NCBI RefSeq assembly: GCF_003589595.1
Contig: NW_020653945.1
Span: 8,835,292-8,899,291, forward strand
From: Hyposmocoma kahamanoa
Lineage: Eukaryota; Arthropoda; Insecta; Lepidoptera; Cosmopterigidae
Direction: 5' to 3'
Length of the DNA: 64,000 nucleotides
Shown: piece by piece, positions 9,974 to 20,754 of the stretch
Position numbering within the stretch: position 1 is the first letter of the stretch
Layout of the letters: each line of letters opens with the position of its first letter
The notes under the pieces: generated by a model
What the model saw: the letters and a program-made list of their open reading frames with translations, nothing else
Told to the model about the DNA's origin: nothing
Database searches by the model: none
Position numbers and translations under genes: made by a program

Positions 9974-11523
9974 CATTGACCTGTTAACAAATGGACGACG
10001 GGTCTAATAAAAAACCACAAAAAAATATGACCAGAATTAATCTATATAAACGTAGTGATATGTAAAGAAATATAAAAAATTAAACATTTAATTTAAATTG
10101 TACTTGACCTAAAGAATACACTTCCATTGCAGTGCTGCTTAATTTTGCTTGCAACAACTGAATGAAAGACCCAAGAATTCTCATTTTCAGCTTGTATTGG
10201 ACACTTAACAAAATGCACCATAGTTCAAACTACTTGGACACAAGAGTAATAGTGGCCTTTACTGTCAATATGAATTAATTTATATATTAATAATATGTGG
10301 AATTTTGTACAAATTCACTTAAAGCAATAACAAAATATTATAAATGTGAAAATAACTGCGTCTCTCTGTTTGTTAGTTAAGACGTACCTACTATAAGAAA
10401 TGTATTGATGTTTCGAATTTCTGGATTCCAACTGAACAACGTAAACTCAAACTTTCATAATCTCGACACGACCACAGATTTATAACAAAACCGTTATACT
10501 TTCAGGGAATATAGGTTGCTTATCACAAAGAAAAACTAGCGTATTTAAAATATACGCGATTTAAATCCGGAAAAATAGTTTCATTTCCTATGTGTAACAA
10601 TTGCGAAAATCTAAGAACTCGATATGATATATCCTGTTTTTTTTACTTGAGTAATTTTTACAAGTTTTTTACTATACAATATGGCATGACACAAGCGCAC
10701 TGTCGGTCAACCAAACGAAGACGGACGCGCGATTGATGCTTTGTTTGCGATTTAATGCCTTATAATATGTACGTTAGGACACGACGCCGACGTCCGTTTG
10801 TTGGGGTCATTGCATCTTGCGTTTAATATTTTTGAAATCTCTTAATTTGAGATGTTGAGAGATTTAAATGCTTTCTTTCTCATTAGAAATTTGCGCGTAA
10901 AATCGTTTTTTGCACGAGGTTTTTGAGATTCGAACTTGACGATGGACTGTGGTGTGGTAAACCAAACTTTTCCTTTCGATGAAAAAAAAGATAATGTTAC
11001 GTTCAACTACGCGATTTGTCGTATGTTACTTATTTATGTAATATAGATCCGTTGGTATATTTTGTTCTTATTATGGTTGACCATGTTAACTACTTGTGTT
11101 TATTAAATTATTTTAATTCGTAAAGTAACTAAAATAATTCCAATAATCATTTAATCAAAGCAAGCAAATACAAGCAAGAATAAAAATTGATGAGGTTTAA
11201 ATCCAGAACGCATCCGAAGATCAACTTTTTTTTTTATTTAAAAAAAGTGATGTTTTAAAGTTCAACATTTTTCTTTCATCCATTGACTTACAATTATATG
11301 GACATTCGTCGTCGAGCGTCATTCACGCTTTAGTCTTCGTTTGTTTCTTCTGACAGCGAAGCAAGCAAAATTAGACAGTACTGCGATGACATTACAATTT
11401 AAATTCAACGTTTTAGCTTTTTCATATTCCTTTACATGTCACTACGTTTAAATAGGTTGACTTGGGACATCTTTTTCGTGGTTTTTGTATTAGACCCGTC
11501 GTCCATTTATTTGTAAGTCAATG
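9974..11523. mobile_element. Non-autonomous TIR element, ~1.55 kb
   Basis: The left end (CATTGACCTG, then ATGGACGACGGGTCTAATA) and the right end (TATTAGACCCGTCGTCCAT, then GTCAATG) are inverted copies. Similarity continues inward for about 140 bp through AAACGTAGTGAYATGTAAAG. The interior holds no transposase frame and has picked up a family B fragment (10545-10622). It lies immediately beside the 8213-9964 element, one base after that element's target duplication. No target duplication of its own is evident. Confidence 0.8.
10545..10622 (-). repeat. Dispersed repeat family B fragment
   Basis: Reverse complement of the family B core: ATCGAGTTCTTAGATTTTCG, TTACACATAGGAAATGAAAC and AATCGCGTATATTT. 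Nested inside the 9974-11523 element. Confidence 0.8.
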
Positions 11524-11540
11524 CTTTCATCTATCATTTT

Positions 11541-11770
11541 CCTCGCTGTAGTGAGGAGAAAAGTTGTGTTTCGCTCGCCAGCAAAATTGTTTTGCGTCTC
11601 GTGACTTGAAACTCTCGCTACGCTAAGGAATCTACTTTTGAAACTTAATTTTTTTTTTGTCTTTTTTAAACTTACTTAATTTGGGCTTCCTTCGCTGGCT
11701 CAGGTTTCAATACAAGCACTCGCGTCAAACAACAACTTTGCAGCCTTGCATAACAAATAACTATTATCCT
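11541..11770 (+). repeat. Palindrome-rich repeat family G, copy 1
   Basis: Contains CTGTAGTGAGGAGAAAAGTT, GTGTTTCGCTCGCC, TTGTTTTGCGTCTCGTGACT, CAACAACTTTGCAG and CTTGCATAACAA in that order. The reverse-oriented second copy is the one split by the LINE at 13531-17122, which makes this uninterrupted copy the reference for the insertion site. Confidence 0.8.
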
Positions 11771-11865
11771 TCGAGGCAGGCTAAGGTGTAGTTTAACTAA
11801 ATAAAAAATGAATATCCGTCACAATCTCATGCCAATAATACTGCAGTAAAATCAAAAGTTACTTT

Positions 11866-11975
11866 GGAAATGAAACTATTTTTCCGACTTTAAATCGCGT
11901 ATATTTGTTTTTTTCAAACAAACCAACGTTTCGGGCCCTTTACAGGTCCATGGTCACGGTAAACTAAAAAAAATT
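11866..11975 (+). repeat. Dispersed repeat family B fragment
   Basis: GAAACTATTTTTCCGACTTT, AATCGCGTATATTTG, TTTCAAACAAACCAACGTTT and CGGGCCCTTTACAGG, then CATGGTCACGG. The proximal part seen at 12733 is missing. Confidence 0.8.
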
Positions 11976-12460
11976 ACCTCTAATCATGACAATGATTAAT
12001 CTTGTAACACTGTGAATGAATAATTAATTACAGACACTGTATTTGGAATGGTTAACTAACATCATCATACTTTTCAATGTGATCATAACATGCGCATTTA
12101 TCGCAGCTAGTTATTTTGAAAGTAAGAATAGCAGGACTGATAGTAGGTGTGGAGGTGGAAAAGCTAAATTTTTTTTGTAATGAAATGATCTCGATTATCG
12201 TAGGGTCTTCTTCTTATCGTAGCAATCATACACTGTATTATTGTGGCCCAGAAGTTACTGCCGCTACCTGCGTCACCAGTAGCAGCCGCCATGCTGAAGT
12301 GTGGGACATGTTTGCCATCATGTTGAAAGAATTTGCCAATCAACGTAACATATTGCCCAGCGTGCGCCAGACGCATAGATAACATGATATTACGCCATTG
12401 CGAGGTGCACCCCAACCGGAGGGTGAAATATACATTTCGTGTTTTTTTTTTATAATATCT

Positions 12461-12692
12461 AGAGACGGGACGAACAAGTCGTGCGCCTGATGGCAAACTA
12501 CACGCCTGACCATAACAGTTGCAGTGCCACTTAGATCTTAAATCGCAATTATCTGAGGGGCACTGCCACTGCGCCCGTCACTCTGAGATAAGTTGACAAG
12601 TCCCATGTGCCTGAAATTTCACCAGCACTCTTACCATGCAAAACCGAAACCACAGTAATGCTGACATTACTGCTTGGTGGCAGAAATATGTA
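12461..12692 (+). repeat. Dispersed repeat family A, copy 4
   Basis: Begins GAGACGGGACGAACAAGTCG and runs to CTGCTTGGTGGCAGAAATA. The distal GTAAGGTGGCAGTAC block is missing. The copy directly precedes a family B unit. Confidence 0.85.
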
Positions 12693-12732
12693 TGAAAATG
12701 TTTTTTGAGTTTGCATTAATTACAAAAATAAT

Positions 12733-12905
12733 TAGTGAATATCGAGTTCTTAGGTTTTCGCGATTGTTACACATAGGAAATGAAACTATTTTTCCGGATT
12801 GAAATCGCGTATATTTGTTTTTTCAAACAAACCGACGTTTCGGGCCCTTTACAGGTCCCATGGTCACGGTTAAATAGTTTCATTAAATAGTTTCATTTCC
12901 TATAA
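12733..12905 (+). repeat. Dispersed repeat family B, most complete copy
   Basis: ATCGAGTTCTTAGGTTTTCG, TTACACATAGGAAATGAAAC, AATCGCGTATATTTG, AAACAAACCGACGTTTCGGG, CCCTTTACAGGTCCCATGG and TCACGG follow in order, with a partial duplication of the TAGTTTCATT word at the end. Copies at 36712 and 56378 can be read as short peptides (DHGTCK and PET blocks), so the unit may derive from the 3' end of an element ORF; this is unproven. Confidence 0.8.
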
Positions 12906-13417
12906 TTAGTGAAGTTAATATATTTTCAATACAAATAAAAGAAGTAGTCGTTTAATTAACAAATTTTCATGATAGCACAAAAATGCAAATTACAATTTCG
13001 ATTTAACGACGTGTGGGTGTGTTTCCTTGAAGACTTCTTTTTTCAACAAACCTTCATAGAGCTTCGAAACTGTTGGGTATTTGCTGATGTCTAACTGCGT
13101 TCTGTAACAAATTAAGAATCTGTATGTAACTTTGTTATTTCAAAGTTTCTTGTGGAACTAGGTACACGATCTTGGCAGCCTCATTGTGCTTATTGGTTAA
13201 CCTTGTTGGTTATTAACTAGGGTAATAAGTTATAGCTTTAGGCAGGTTGTTGTAGCTTCTTACTTGTATTCTGTAGCATATCTAACATGTTAAGAGAGTG
13301 TATGAGTGGATCCTCCTGAGATGAATCTAAATGATTGTTTTTTTCACATAACATGTACTTTCTTCGCATATGTGTACGTAGGTATTATGTTCCTCACTTA
13401 CAAAAAAATAGTTATTA
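12906..13417. other. No gene seen
   Basis: AT-rich sequence with no supported frame, RNA gene or element border. It separates the family B unit from the split family G copy. Confidence 0.5.
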
Positions 13418-13530
13418 CTTGTTATGCAAGGCCGCAAAGTTGTTGCTCGAAGCGAGAGGTTAAAAAATAGAACCCTGAGCGTAGTGAGGGTTTCAAGCCA
13501 CGAGACGCAAAACAACTTTGTTGCCGAGCG
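13418..13530 (-). repeat. Family G copy 2, left half, cut by LINE insertion
   Basis: Reverse complement of family G: CTTGTTATGCAAGG, AAAGTTGTTGCTCG and ACGAGACGCAAAACAACTTT, ending GCCGAGCG at 13530. The sequence that should follow (AAACACAACTTTTC...) resumes only at 17123 or so, on the far side of the retrotransposon. Confidence 0.85.
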
Positions 13531-16500
13531 TATGTATGGGGGTTAAGTAGCTCGCGTCCGTAGGCTGTGTACCCTCGAGACCCTACACGTGACCCCTGGG
13601 TGGTGCCAAATAAGCTACAAACTCCGGTGGTAGACCTTGGTCGTGGCTGGTGACCACCCTCTGGGCGAAGCCTAGCCGCCAAACAGCTATAGCTGTGTTC
13701 CGGCTTGACGCCCAGAGTAGCCGCTCTAGAGTGAAGGGTCTGTACAGTTGCACTGCACTGATTTGGTTGATCTCGGGGCTCCCTTGTTGTTGCGCTGGGA
13801 ACCTAGATGCGGAGGGTAGCGGGATCCGAAGCACGGTGCTCCGCTGGCCGACCGCAGGTAGTAGGGGGCCCAATTAGCTGACTAGCCTCCAGTGAAAGGC
13901 TGCCCCGCCAACTCGCGAAAAATCCCGGGGTGCTCCATCGTGCCGGTTGGCGACCGGATGAAAGGACCCGATGGCCACTCCCGGGGGGGTTCGGGCGTCC
14001 CCGCGCGCTCCAGTCTAGTTTCCCATCGGCGTACCATATAGGGTATGTGCCGCATGACTTTCAGTAGTAGTGTCTCGTACAACTGCCTTCGCTCTCCCCA
14101 TTCACTCTAACCCTAATATGAAAAGGTCAAGAAAATTGAGGAAGGCTAAACAGCGGATGCACGTCCTTTCACTTAAAGTGCACCTCTCGAACATCCGAGG
14201 TCTGCACTCCAATCTCTCATCTGTCCACCACCATCTTGAGACTGAAAGGCCTCACATGCTCTTCCTCACGGAGACCCAAATTAGATGTCCTTCGGACACG
14301 GCGTATCTGCATTACCCAGGTTACATTCTGGAGCACAAATTTAAGCAGCGCGCTGGTACCTGCGTTTACGCTCGTGATGACATCTGCTCTAAATGTCTCC
14401 GTGACCTTGAAGACCCCGATCTCTCTGTAATGTGGGTTCTGGTAGACACTGGACTGGAACAAATTGTCTACGCCAGTGTGTATCGGTCGCATTCTGGAGA
14501 CCCGGAGACGACTAGGTTGTTCAACCATCTCTGCAGCTCGGCGGAAACAGTCCAACAACGGTATCCTAAAGCACAACTTGTCTTTTTGGGGGACTTTAAT
14601 GCCCATCACCAGGAATGGTTGTTCCCATACCAAAAAACCGACCACGCTGGAAGAGAGGCGCGGGCATGTGCTCTATCGCTAGACCTCACCCAGCTGGTGA
14701 GTTGCGCTACCAGGGTACCGGACGTTGACGACCACACTGCCAATTGCCTGGATCTTCTGCTGACAACCGATCCAGACCGCTACCAAGTATCGGTCTCATC
14801 CCCACTAGGGACATCCGATCACTGTCTGGTGAAATCTGTATCTGTCTACTCCCCGCCCGATCTCAGTACGGGAAGTACTAGGAGGATGTGGCGATACAAG
14901 TCAGCAGATTGGGATGCGATGCGGCATTTCTTTGCATCTTATCCCTGGCGGCAGCTGTGCTTCTCTTCTGACGATCCGACGTGCTGCGCGTCTGCCGTCT
15001 CTGAGGTGATTATTCGGGCTATGGAATACTTTATTCCGTATTTCGAAGTCTCCTCCAGCGGCAAAGCTCGCCCTTGGTTTAACGCTGAGTGTGCTTCTGC
15101 GGAAACGCTAAAGCAATCTGCGTACCAGGCTTGGGCTGATGCTCGAGATCGCAAAGCACCGGAAACCCTCCGTCTGAAGAAAGCCTTTAATAAAGCCGCT
15201 AGATCCTGCAAAAAAGCGATACGGAAAGCTCGCTTCAGCCATATTAGTCGTATTGGGGTCAGGTTAGCTTCATACCCATCGGGGAGTAAAGCATTCTGGT
15301 CACTCGCTAAATCGGTCGAAGCGAATTTCTGCAGGTCATCCCTTCCGCCTTTAATGAGAGATGACGGATCGCTGGCTCATACCGCTGAAGAGAAAGCAAA
15401 TCTTTTTGTTTCTCTTTTTGCTTCCAACTCCCGTCTTGACGCTACTTTGCAAACACCACCTACACTACCTCGATGTGACTCGGAAATGCCCGAAATCACT
15501 ATCCGTCAAAAAGAGGTGTTGAAAGCTTTACGCAAATTAGACGTCAACAAAGCCAGTGGCCCTGACGGAGTCCCAGCGATTGTCCTGCGGAACTGTGCAC
15601 CCGAGTTGTCTCCGGTGTTGACTCGCCTGTATCGCCTCTCTATGAGTTCTGGACAAGTCCCGAAATCCTGGAAGCTTGCAAATGTACAGCCTGTACCTAA
15701 GAAAGGTAGCCATGCCGACCCATCTAATTATCGACCTATCGCAATCACCTCCATACTCTGTAAGACTATGGAGCGTGTATTGAACAGCCGTCTCCTTGGA
15801 TACCTCGAAGATAACGATCTCCTCAGTGATCGACAATATGGTTTTCGCCGTGGACGATCTACTGGGGATCTTCTTGCGTACGCCACACATTTATGGAGCG
15901 AGGCTGTCGAGAAACGAGGTGAATCGCTTGCCGTGTCTCTCGACATATCAAAGGCCTTTGATAGGGTTTGGCATGATAGCCTGTTAAACAAGCTTCCAGC
16001 TTACGGAATTCCTGTTGGCTTTTGCACATGGATAGGCGATTTTCTGAAGGATAGGTCAATCCGTGTAGTTGTAGATGGTTACTCGTCTGCTCCTCATGGT
16101 ATAAATGCCGGTGTACCTCAGGGATCTGTCCTCTCCGCCACTCTATTCTTGCTGCATATCAACGACCTGCTGCTGATGCCCGGTATCTTTGGGTACGCAG
16201 ACGACAGCACAGTGGCGGTGAGTTATGTGCCAGATGCCCGAGACAACAGTGAAGAGATCCGGTGTAAGCGAGAGGCGATGGTCACCCGGTTGAACCTGAG
16301 TCTGAAAGCTGCTTCCGACTGGGGAGATGCTAACAGGGTCAGGTTTAATGCGGCTAAAACACAGGCGTGTCTTTTCTCATCAAAACGGAGTCCCCTACAC
16401 CTTACTCCGACTTTCCGAGGTGTATCCGTGCCGATAAGGGACCACCTTGAGCTACTTGGTCTGGACTTATCATCCAACCTCAACTTTGGGCGATACATCG

Positions 16501-17122
16501 AGTGCTTGGCAAAAACTGCTGCCAGAAAACTAGGCATACTTTTCAAGGCCAGGCGGTACTTCACACCTGAACAGCTTTTAAATCTGTATAAAGCACAAGT
16601 TCGATCCTGTATGGAGTACTGCTGCCACCTTTGGGACGGCTCTGCCCAATACCAGTTAGCTGCCTTGGACTCGGTGGAGCGTAAAGCAAAGAGACTTATT
16701 AACAATAATCCTCTTGTGGAGTCGAAGCTCCAAAATCTCGATCATCGCAGAAAAGTAGCCTCCTTGTCGGTTTTCTATCGGATACATTTCGGGGAGTGTG
16801 CGCAGGAACTTTTCAATTTGGTTCCGCCCTCACCGTTCCTCCTTCGGTCGACTAGAAGGTCCGGAGCACTCCATTCTTATGTCGTTGATATTCCACCTAT
16901 TCGCACTAAGCGCTTTGCCTCCTCCTTTCTGATGCGTACGGCAAAGGAATGGAATGCTCTACGGCATATGTATTTCCCGAAAAGTACAATTTGGGGCTAT
17001 TCAAGGCTAGAGTGAATAGGCATTTTTTAGGCAAACGCGTCCCATCGTCGGTCACATCGTCGCTTAACATCAGGTGAGATTGTGGCCAAGCGTGTGTCTA
17101 TTATATATTAAAAAAAAAAAAA
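13531..17122 (+). mobile_element. Nearly full-length non-LTR retrotransposon (Jockey superfamily/CR1-like)
   Basis: About 3.6 kb: a GC-rich 5' region (13531-14117), an ORF with endonuclease and reverse transcriptase, a ~30-base 3' tail region and a terminal A-run (17109-17122). Borders are set by the split family G element: the short word GAGC(G/T) is found at both edges (about 13526-13530 and 17123-17127) as a candidate target duplication. No separate gag-like ORF1 was found, so the copy either belongs to a single-ORF family or lacks ORF1 after 5' truncation. The antisense and alternative frames through this block are shadows. Confidence 0.93.
14118..17077 (+). pseudogene. LINE polyprotein: APE-type endonuclease plus reverse transcriptase, one frameshift
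   Basis: The open frame runs 14070-17015; 14118 is its first ATG, just before MKRSRKLRKAKQ. An apurinic-like endonuclease comes first: NIRGLHS, LTETQI, GDFNAHH (~residue 160) and SDHCLV (~residue 232). The reverse transcriptase domain follows: KASGPDGVP (~480), NYRPIAI, YGFRRGRST, SLDISKAFDRVW (~606), GVPQGSVLS and the catalytic FGYADDST (~690). A C-terminal region ends at residue ~966. At about 16975-16979 one base has been lost: the frame then ends at 17015 as KSTIWGYSRLE. The neighbouring frame restores the family-typical PEKYNLGLFKARV ending and stops at TGA 17075-17077. Its product nicks DNA and copies the element RNA into the cut site (family knowledge). Catalytic motifs are intact, so this is a young copy. 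Confidence 0.93.
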
Positions 17123-17275
17123 GAGCTAAACACACAACTTTTCACCTCACTACAGCGAAGAAAACGGTAGATTAAATAAAAACACATTTCAAAAATCTTT
17201 TCCACGCTTATACAAAACTAATGAAAATGAGATAGAAAGCCATTCCGAGCGAGTGAGGTGAAAAGTAAATTGTCA
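17123..17275 (-). repeat. Family G copy 2, right half
   Basis: AAACACACAACTTTTCACC and CTCACTACAGCGAAGAAAA continue exactly where the left half stops at 13530, when aligned to the reverse of 11541-11600. It ends near GAGCGAGTGAGGTGAAAAGT, an internal inverted word. Confidence 0.8.
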
Positions 17276-17334
17276 TACCACGATGAAACAATTAATTTCA
17301 CGTTCAAGTGTGAACTTTAGTTTGAATCGCGGGA

Positions 17335-17590
17335 AGCAGTAGAGCTCATTGTGAAAGAGTTCGTCCAGGAAAGTACTGCCACCTATTTCTGTTGCCAAGC
17401 ACTAATGTGAGCATTACTGCGTTCCGGTTTTGAAGGGTAAAGAGCACCCTTACACCAGCAGGTGAGATTACAGACACGTGGGACTTGTCAACTTATGTCT
17501 CGGGTGACAGAGTGCTACAGTGCCACTCAGAGCTTTTGAGCACAGGCGTCTCTTATACCGGGGGTACACCTTGTTTGGTGCGTCACTTGG
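17335..17590 (-). repeat. Dispersed repeat family A, copy 5
   Basis: Reverse-strand copy from AGTAGAGCTCATTGTGAAAG to GTGCGTCACTTGG. The middle is slightly rearranged, with a duplicated ACACC/AGCACCC word, and the distal end is diverged. Confidence 0.8.
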
Positions 17591-19435
17591 TATCATAAAT
17601 AAACGCATGTCAGGCACACCGGAATGTTTAGGTATAGTTAAACGTATGTAATATACATGACATGTTACTTATGTATACCTATATTACGACGTGTCCAAAT
17701 TGGAATTTGTGAATAGTTTTGTAATAAATGAATTTAATACGACTAGTATGTCGACAACTGCGAACGGTCATGTATTACATTGGAAAACATTTGAGACCAA
17801 ATAGAGACGTCTTCAATATACTGTGATGTGTTAAAGTCATTATTACTTATCACGTAATGTACGGAACCTCATTACACGAACTCTAGGTGCACTTGGCCGG
17901 TTGAACTTTTAATACGTGGAAGGTTTTATTCACGAGTTTAAATGTTTTAATGTATCGTTTTCTTATAAGTATAGAAAATTTTTAAAGTTCATCTCTATAG
18001 TAGTCTTTGGTAATGTGCTAGGATCGTAGAGGGAGAAGGGCTGGGGTGGAAAAAAAGAAAGGGATTAATTTGTATTGATGTGACTCTAGTATATTCTTCA
18101 AGCCCAGAAACTAATGACTAGGCAGTATGGTCTTTGATCTTCGCCTATTCCATGCGGAACGAAAGGGAAAAATGTGTATGGACTTACTTTTTGGTTAGTA
18201 TTTTTGTGATTCGCTCTGGACCTTTTTTAGGGAAAAGTGTCGTTTTTATTTTGACTTTCAATTATTTTGTGAAATCTAGTTTAAAGTGGAATAGGATAGT
18301 GCTATTGTGCCTTAATCGAAGATTAAAACGCGAAATTATACGAATCTCGAACTAAAATACCCGTATCGCCCGTTCTAAGGAATCCCGAGTCAATCCAAGC
18401 ACGCCGCCTCAAATTGCCTATCCTCTTTGTGGCGGCCATATTTACAGAAACATAATTCAACTTCATGTACCAAAAAAGAATAATGTACCAAGACTTGGCT
18501 GTATGGTGTAAAACCTTTGCCTTTTCCTTTATGGAAAGAAGAAAAAAAAATTAGTATTTTTGTTTTTTGAATTGTAATTTTTTACAATTTTATTAATTTT
18601 TTTTGTGTGTGTTTTGATGGACTATTGTATGAGTTTATATATTTACCTCTATATACAAGATATATATGCTTCAATTAAATTGTATGTAAAAAATCACAAT
18701 AATAATAATAAAGGTGACATTAGGACAAAATTGTAGTCAATGTTGTAGTATATTATCTCTGTAGTTAGTCCCCGTACTAATTCTATTGAATGGGATGCGT
18801 GATAATTTTCAGTAATACTATGAGAAGCTTCAACAGTTTTATAGAACTATGACATAGGGGAACTAATGTGATCCACAACTACAGACAACCAATAGTGACC
18901 ACAGATGAATGACACAGTAGAAGCGAGTTTCTGACTCACTGCAGACAAGATTGCACATCTCACCGCATGACCACTAGGTGGTTGGAATTGCAGTCTGATG
19001 TGGGACGTTCTGGGTTCTATTATAGAGCAGTATACTAGAGCAGAATTGTACTTTACTAACTATAACTTGATTTAATGGTGGAAGAAAGCGTTGTGATAAA
19101 GTTTGCATGCTGGCGAACATTAAGTTAAAAGAAGGCAAAATTCTGACAGTAGGCCAGACTACGCCCTTGTAAGAGTTGTATGCATCAAGGGCGACGATGA
19201 CTGTGGTGGAACGATTACGCGTACAACGACAAGTGCTAGGTAAACAGCATATTAGATTATGCTGGAACAAGCTCGATTAACTCCAACTACATTCTAGCCA
19301 AATTCGATATAGAATGTTTAATTACAAAACATTTGTTAGGCAATTTAAATTTAAATTGGTAAACAGGTAATTGGATTGGGTGCGGTTTCTTAATATATAA
19401 CAACTAAGGACAAAATCGTATAAAAAACAGTTTTA
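17591..19435. other. No supported gene
   Basis: AT-rich. The frames at 18134-18355 (+) and 18974-19270 (-) have no recognisable domain or splice context. One GGCGGCCATATTT word at 18432 matches the motif that fills the repeat at 38.8 and 60.5 kb. Confidence 0.4.
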
Positions 19436-19703
19436 TTAGCAGTAGAGCTCATTGTGAAAGAGTTCGTCCAGGGCAGTATTGCCATCTTACCTATTTCTGC
19501 CGCCAAGCTGTAATGTCAGCATTACTGTGTCCCGGTTTTGAAGGGTAAGGGTGCTGGTGAGTTGTCAACTTATGTCTCTGTCTCAAGTCTCAGTAGTAGT
19601 GCACCTCAGATCTTTGCAATTTAAAGCTCTGAGTGTAACTGATTTGGACAATCGTGTAGCTCACTATCAGGCACACGACTTGTTCGTCCCGTCACTTGAC
19701 GTT
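19436..19703 (-). repeat. Dispersed repeat family A, copy 6
   Basis: AGTAGAGCTCATTGTGAAAG through GTTCGTCCCGTCACTTGACG, followed by TTATAAAAAAAA. There is a short internal deletion around GTGCTGGTGA/GTTGTCAACT. Confidence 0.85.
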
Positions 19704-19744
19704 ATAAAAAAAAATTATGCTTAACAGATATAAAGAAAGGATAT

Positions 19745-20275
19745 AATTAATTAATGGTATATTAATGAACATCTAAATTTTGTACCCCACATTGAAAACC
19801 GAACAGGCAGAATACGTAAGCTTACATACGTTTTTAAGCATCTAAGTCATGTTGCTGAACCGCGTATATTAAAAATGGTGTACCTTGCATTGTATCAATC
19901 TTTACTGGTTTACTGCATAACATCATGGGGTGGTTCATCTAAAACTCACATGCTTAGGATCGTGCGCGCTCAGAGAGCAGTTTTAAAGCTATGTACGTTC
20001 AAACCTTTTCGTTTTCCGACAAGAGCTTTATATGAATATTGTGGGGTGCTCACAGTACGCCAGCTCTTTGTTCTCCAAACCATACTACGACAACACACTG
20101 CCCCTCCCAGTATATACTTTTCTTCATTGCAATACGGTAGACGTGTGAATTTCATTCCCCGAAGAGTTATCTGCAAAACTTCTTTCAGCCAGAACTTCTT
20201 TTACTTTTTGGGACGATTCTTATACAACAAAAGTAATAATATTTTAGCGTTTCATCTAAAAAATAAATGTGAGTG
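19745..20275 (+). pseudogene. Reverse transcriptase C-terminal fragment of a LINE
   Basis: Reads EHLNFVPHIENRTGRIRKL and then, in the longest open frame (19875-20279), MVYLALYQSLLVYCITSWGG, RAQRAVLKL and RALYEYCGVLTVRQLF. This pattern (ALYQSLLxYxxxxWGG, then RAQRxxLK) is the region just after the reverse transcriptase core in Jockey/CR1-type LINEs. The catalytic YADD part is absent (5' truncation). The frame runs directly into the hairpin element at 20276, which supplies its stop codon, so that element appears to have inserted into or beside the LINE. Confidence 0.8.
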
Positions 20276-20446
20276 TTAGGGTCGTATTCCAGAACTCTAC
20301 TCAATGCTCAAGTCAGGATCTGAGTATGATTTCAAGCACTGGAAATACGACCCTAATGGAAGGGACTTGAGTGTGATTTCGAGTGCTTTAAACCATACTC
20401 AAATCCTGACTTGAGCATTGAGTAGAGTTCTAGAATACAACCCTAA
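20276..20446 (-). mobile_element. TTAGGG-bordered hairpin MITE, copy 1
   Basis: Begins TTAGGGTCGTATTCCAGAAC and ends TAGAATACAACCCTAA. The two halves (…CTCTACTCAATGCTCAAGTC and GACTTGAGCATTGAGTAGAG) pair over ~70 bp. The reverse complement aligns along its whole length with 28275-28445. The ends resemble a telomere word, but this is a dispersed palindromic element, not a telomere. Confidence 0.88.
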
Positions 20447-20587
20447 GAATATGATAACCAAATGGCTTCTAAAACTGTCATATGAAGAAACTGAAAATGC
20501 TCTTCATGCTGCTCAATGAATTATTTTTCACATCAAATACGCACTCTTTTTCCATTACACACGCAAGTCACACACCCGCGCGCAACA

Positions 20588-20588
<1 letters not shown>

Positions 20589-20625
<37 letters not shown>

Positions 20626-20669
20626 CACACACGCACGCACGCACTCGTACGCACGCATGCACGCACGAA

Positions 20670-20751
<82 letters not shown>
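20589..20751. repeat. Compound microsatellite (AC)n-(ACGC)n-(AC)n
   Basis: Two AC runs flank a central ACGC tetranucleotide run with a few interruptions. The overlapping frames of His-Thr or Cys-Val repeats are translations of this simple sequence and not genes. Confidence 0.97.

Positions 20752-20754
<3 letters not shown>

Noticed and set aside
13583..16705. Many ORFs on both strands across the LINE
   Set aside because: Shadows of the endonuclease/reverse transcriptase frame or of the GC-rich 5' leader; none has its own domain.
18974..19270. 98-codon - strand ORF
   Set aside because: Looks moderately protein-like but no family, start context or neighbouring exon could be supported.
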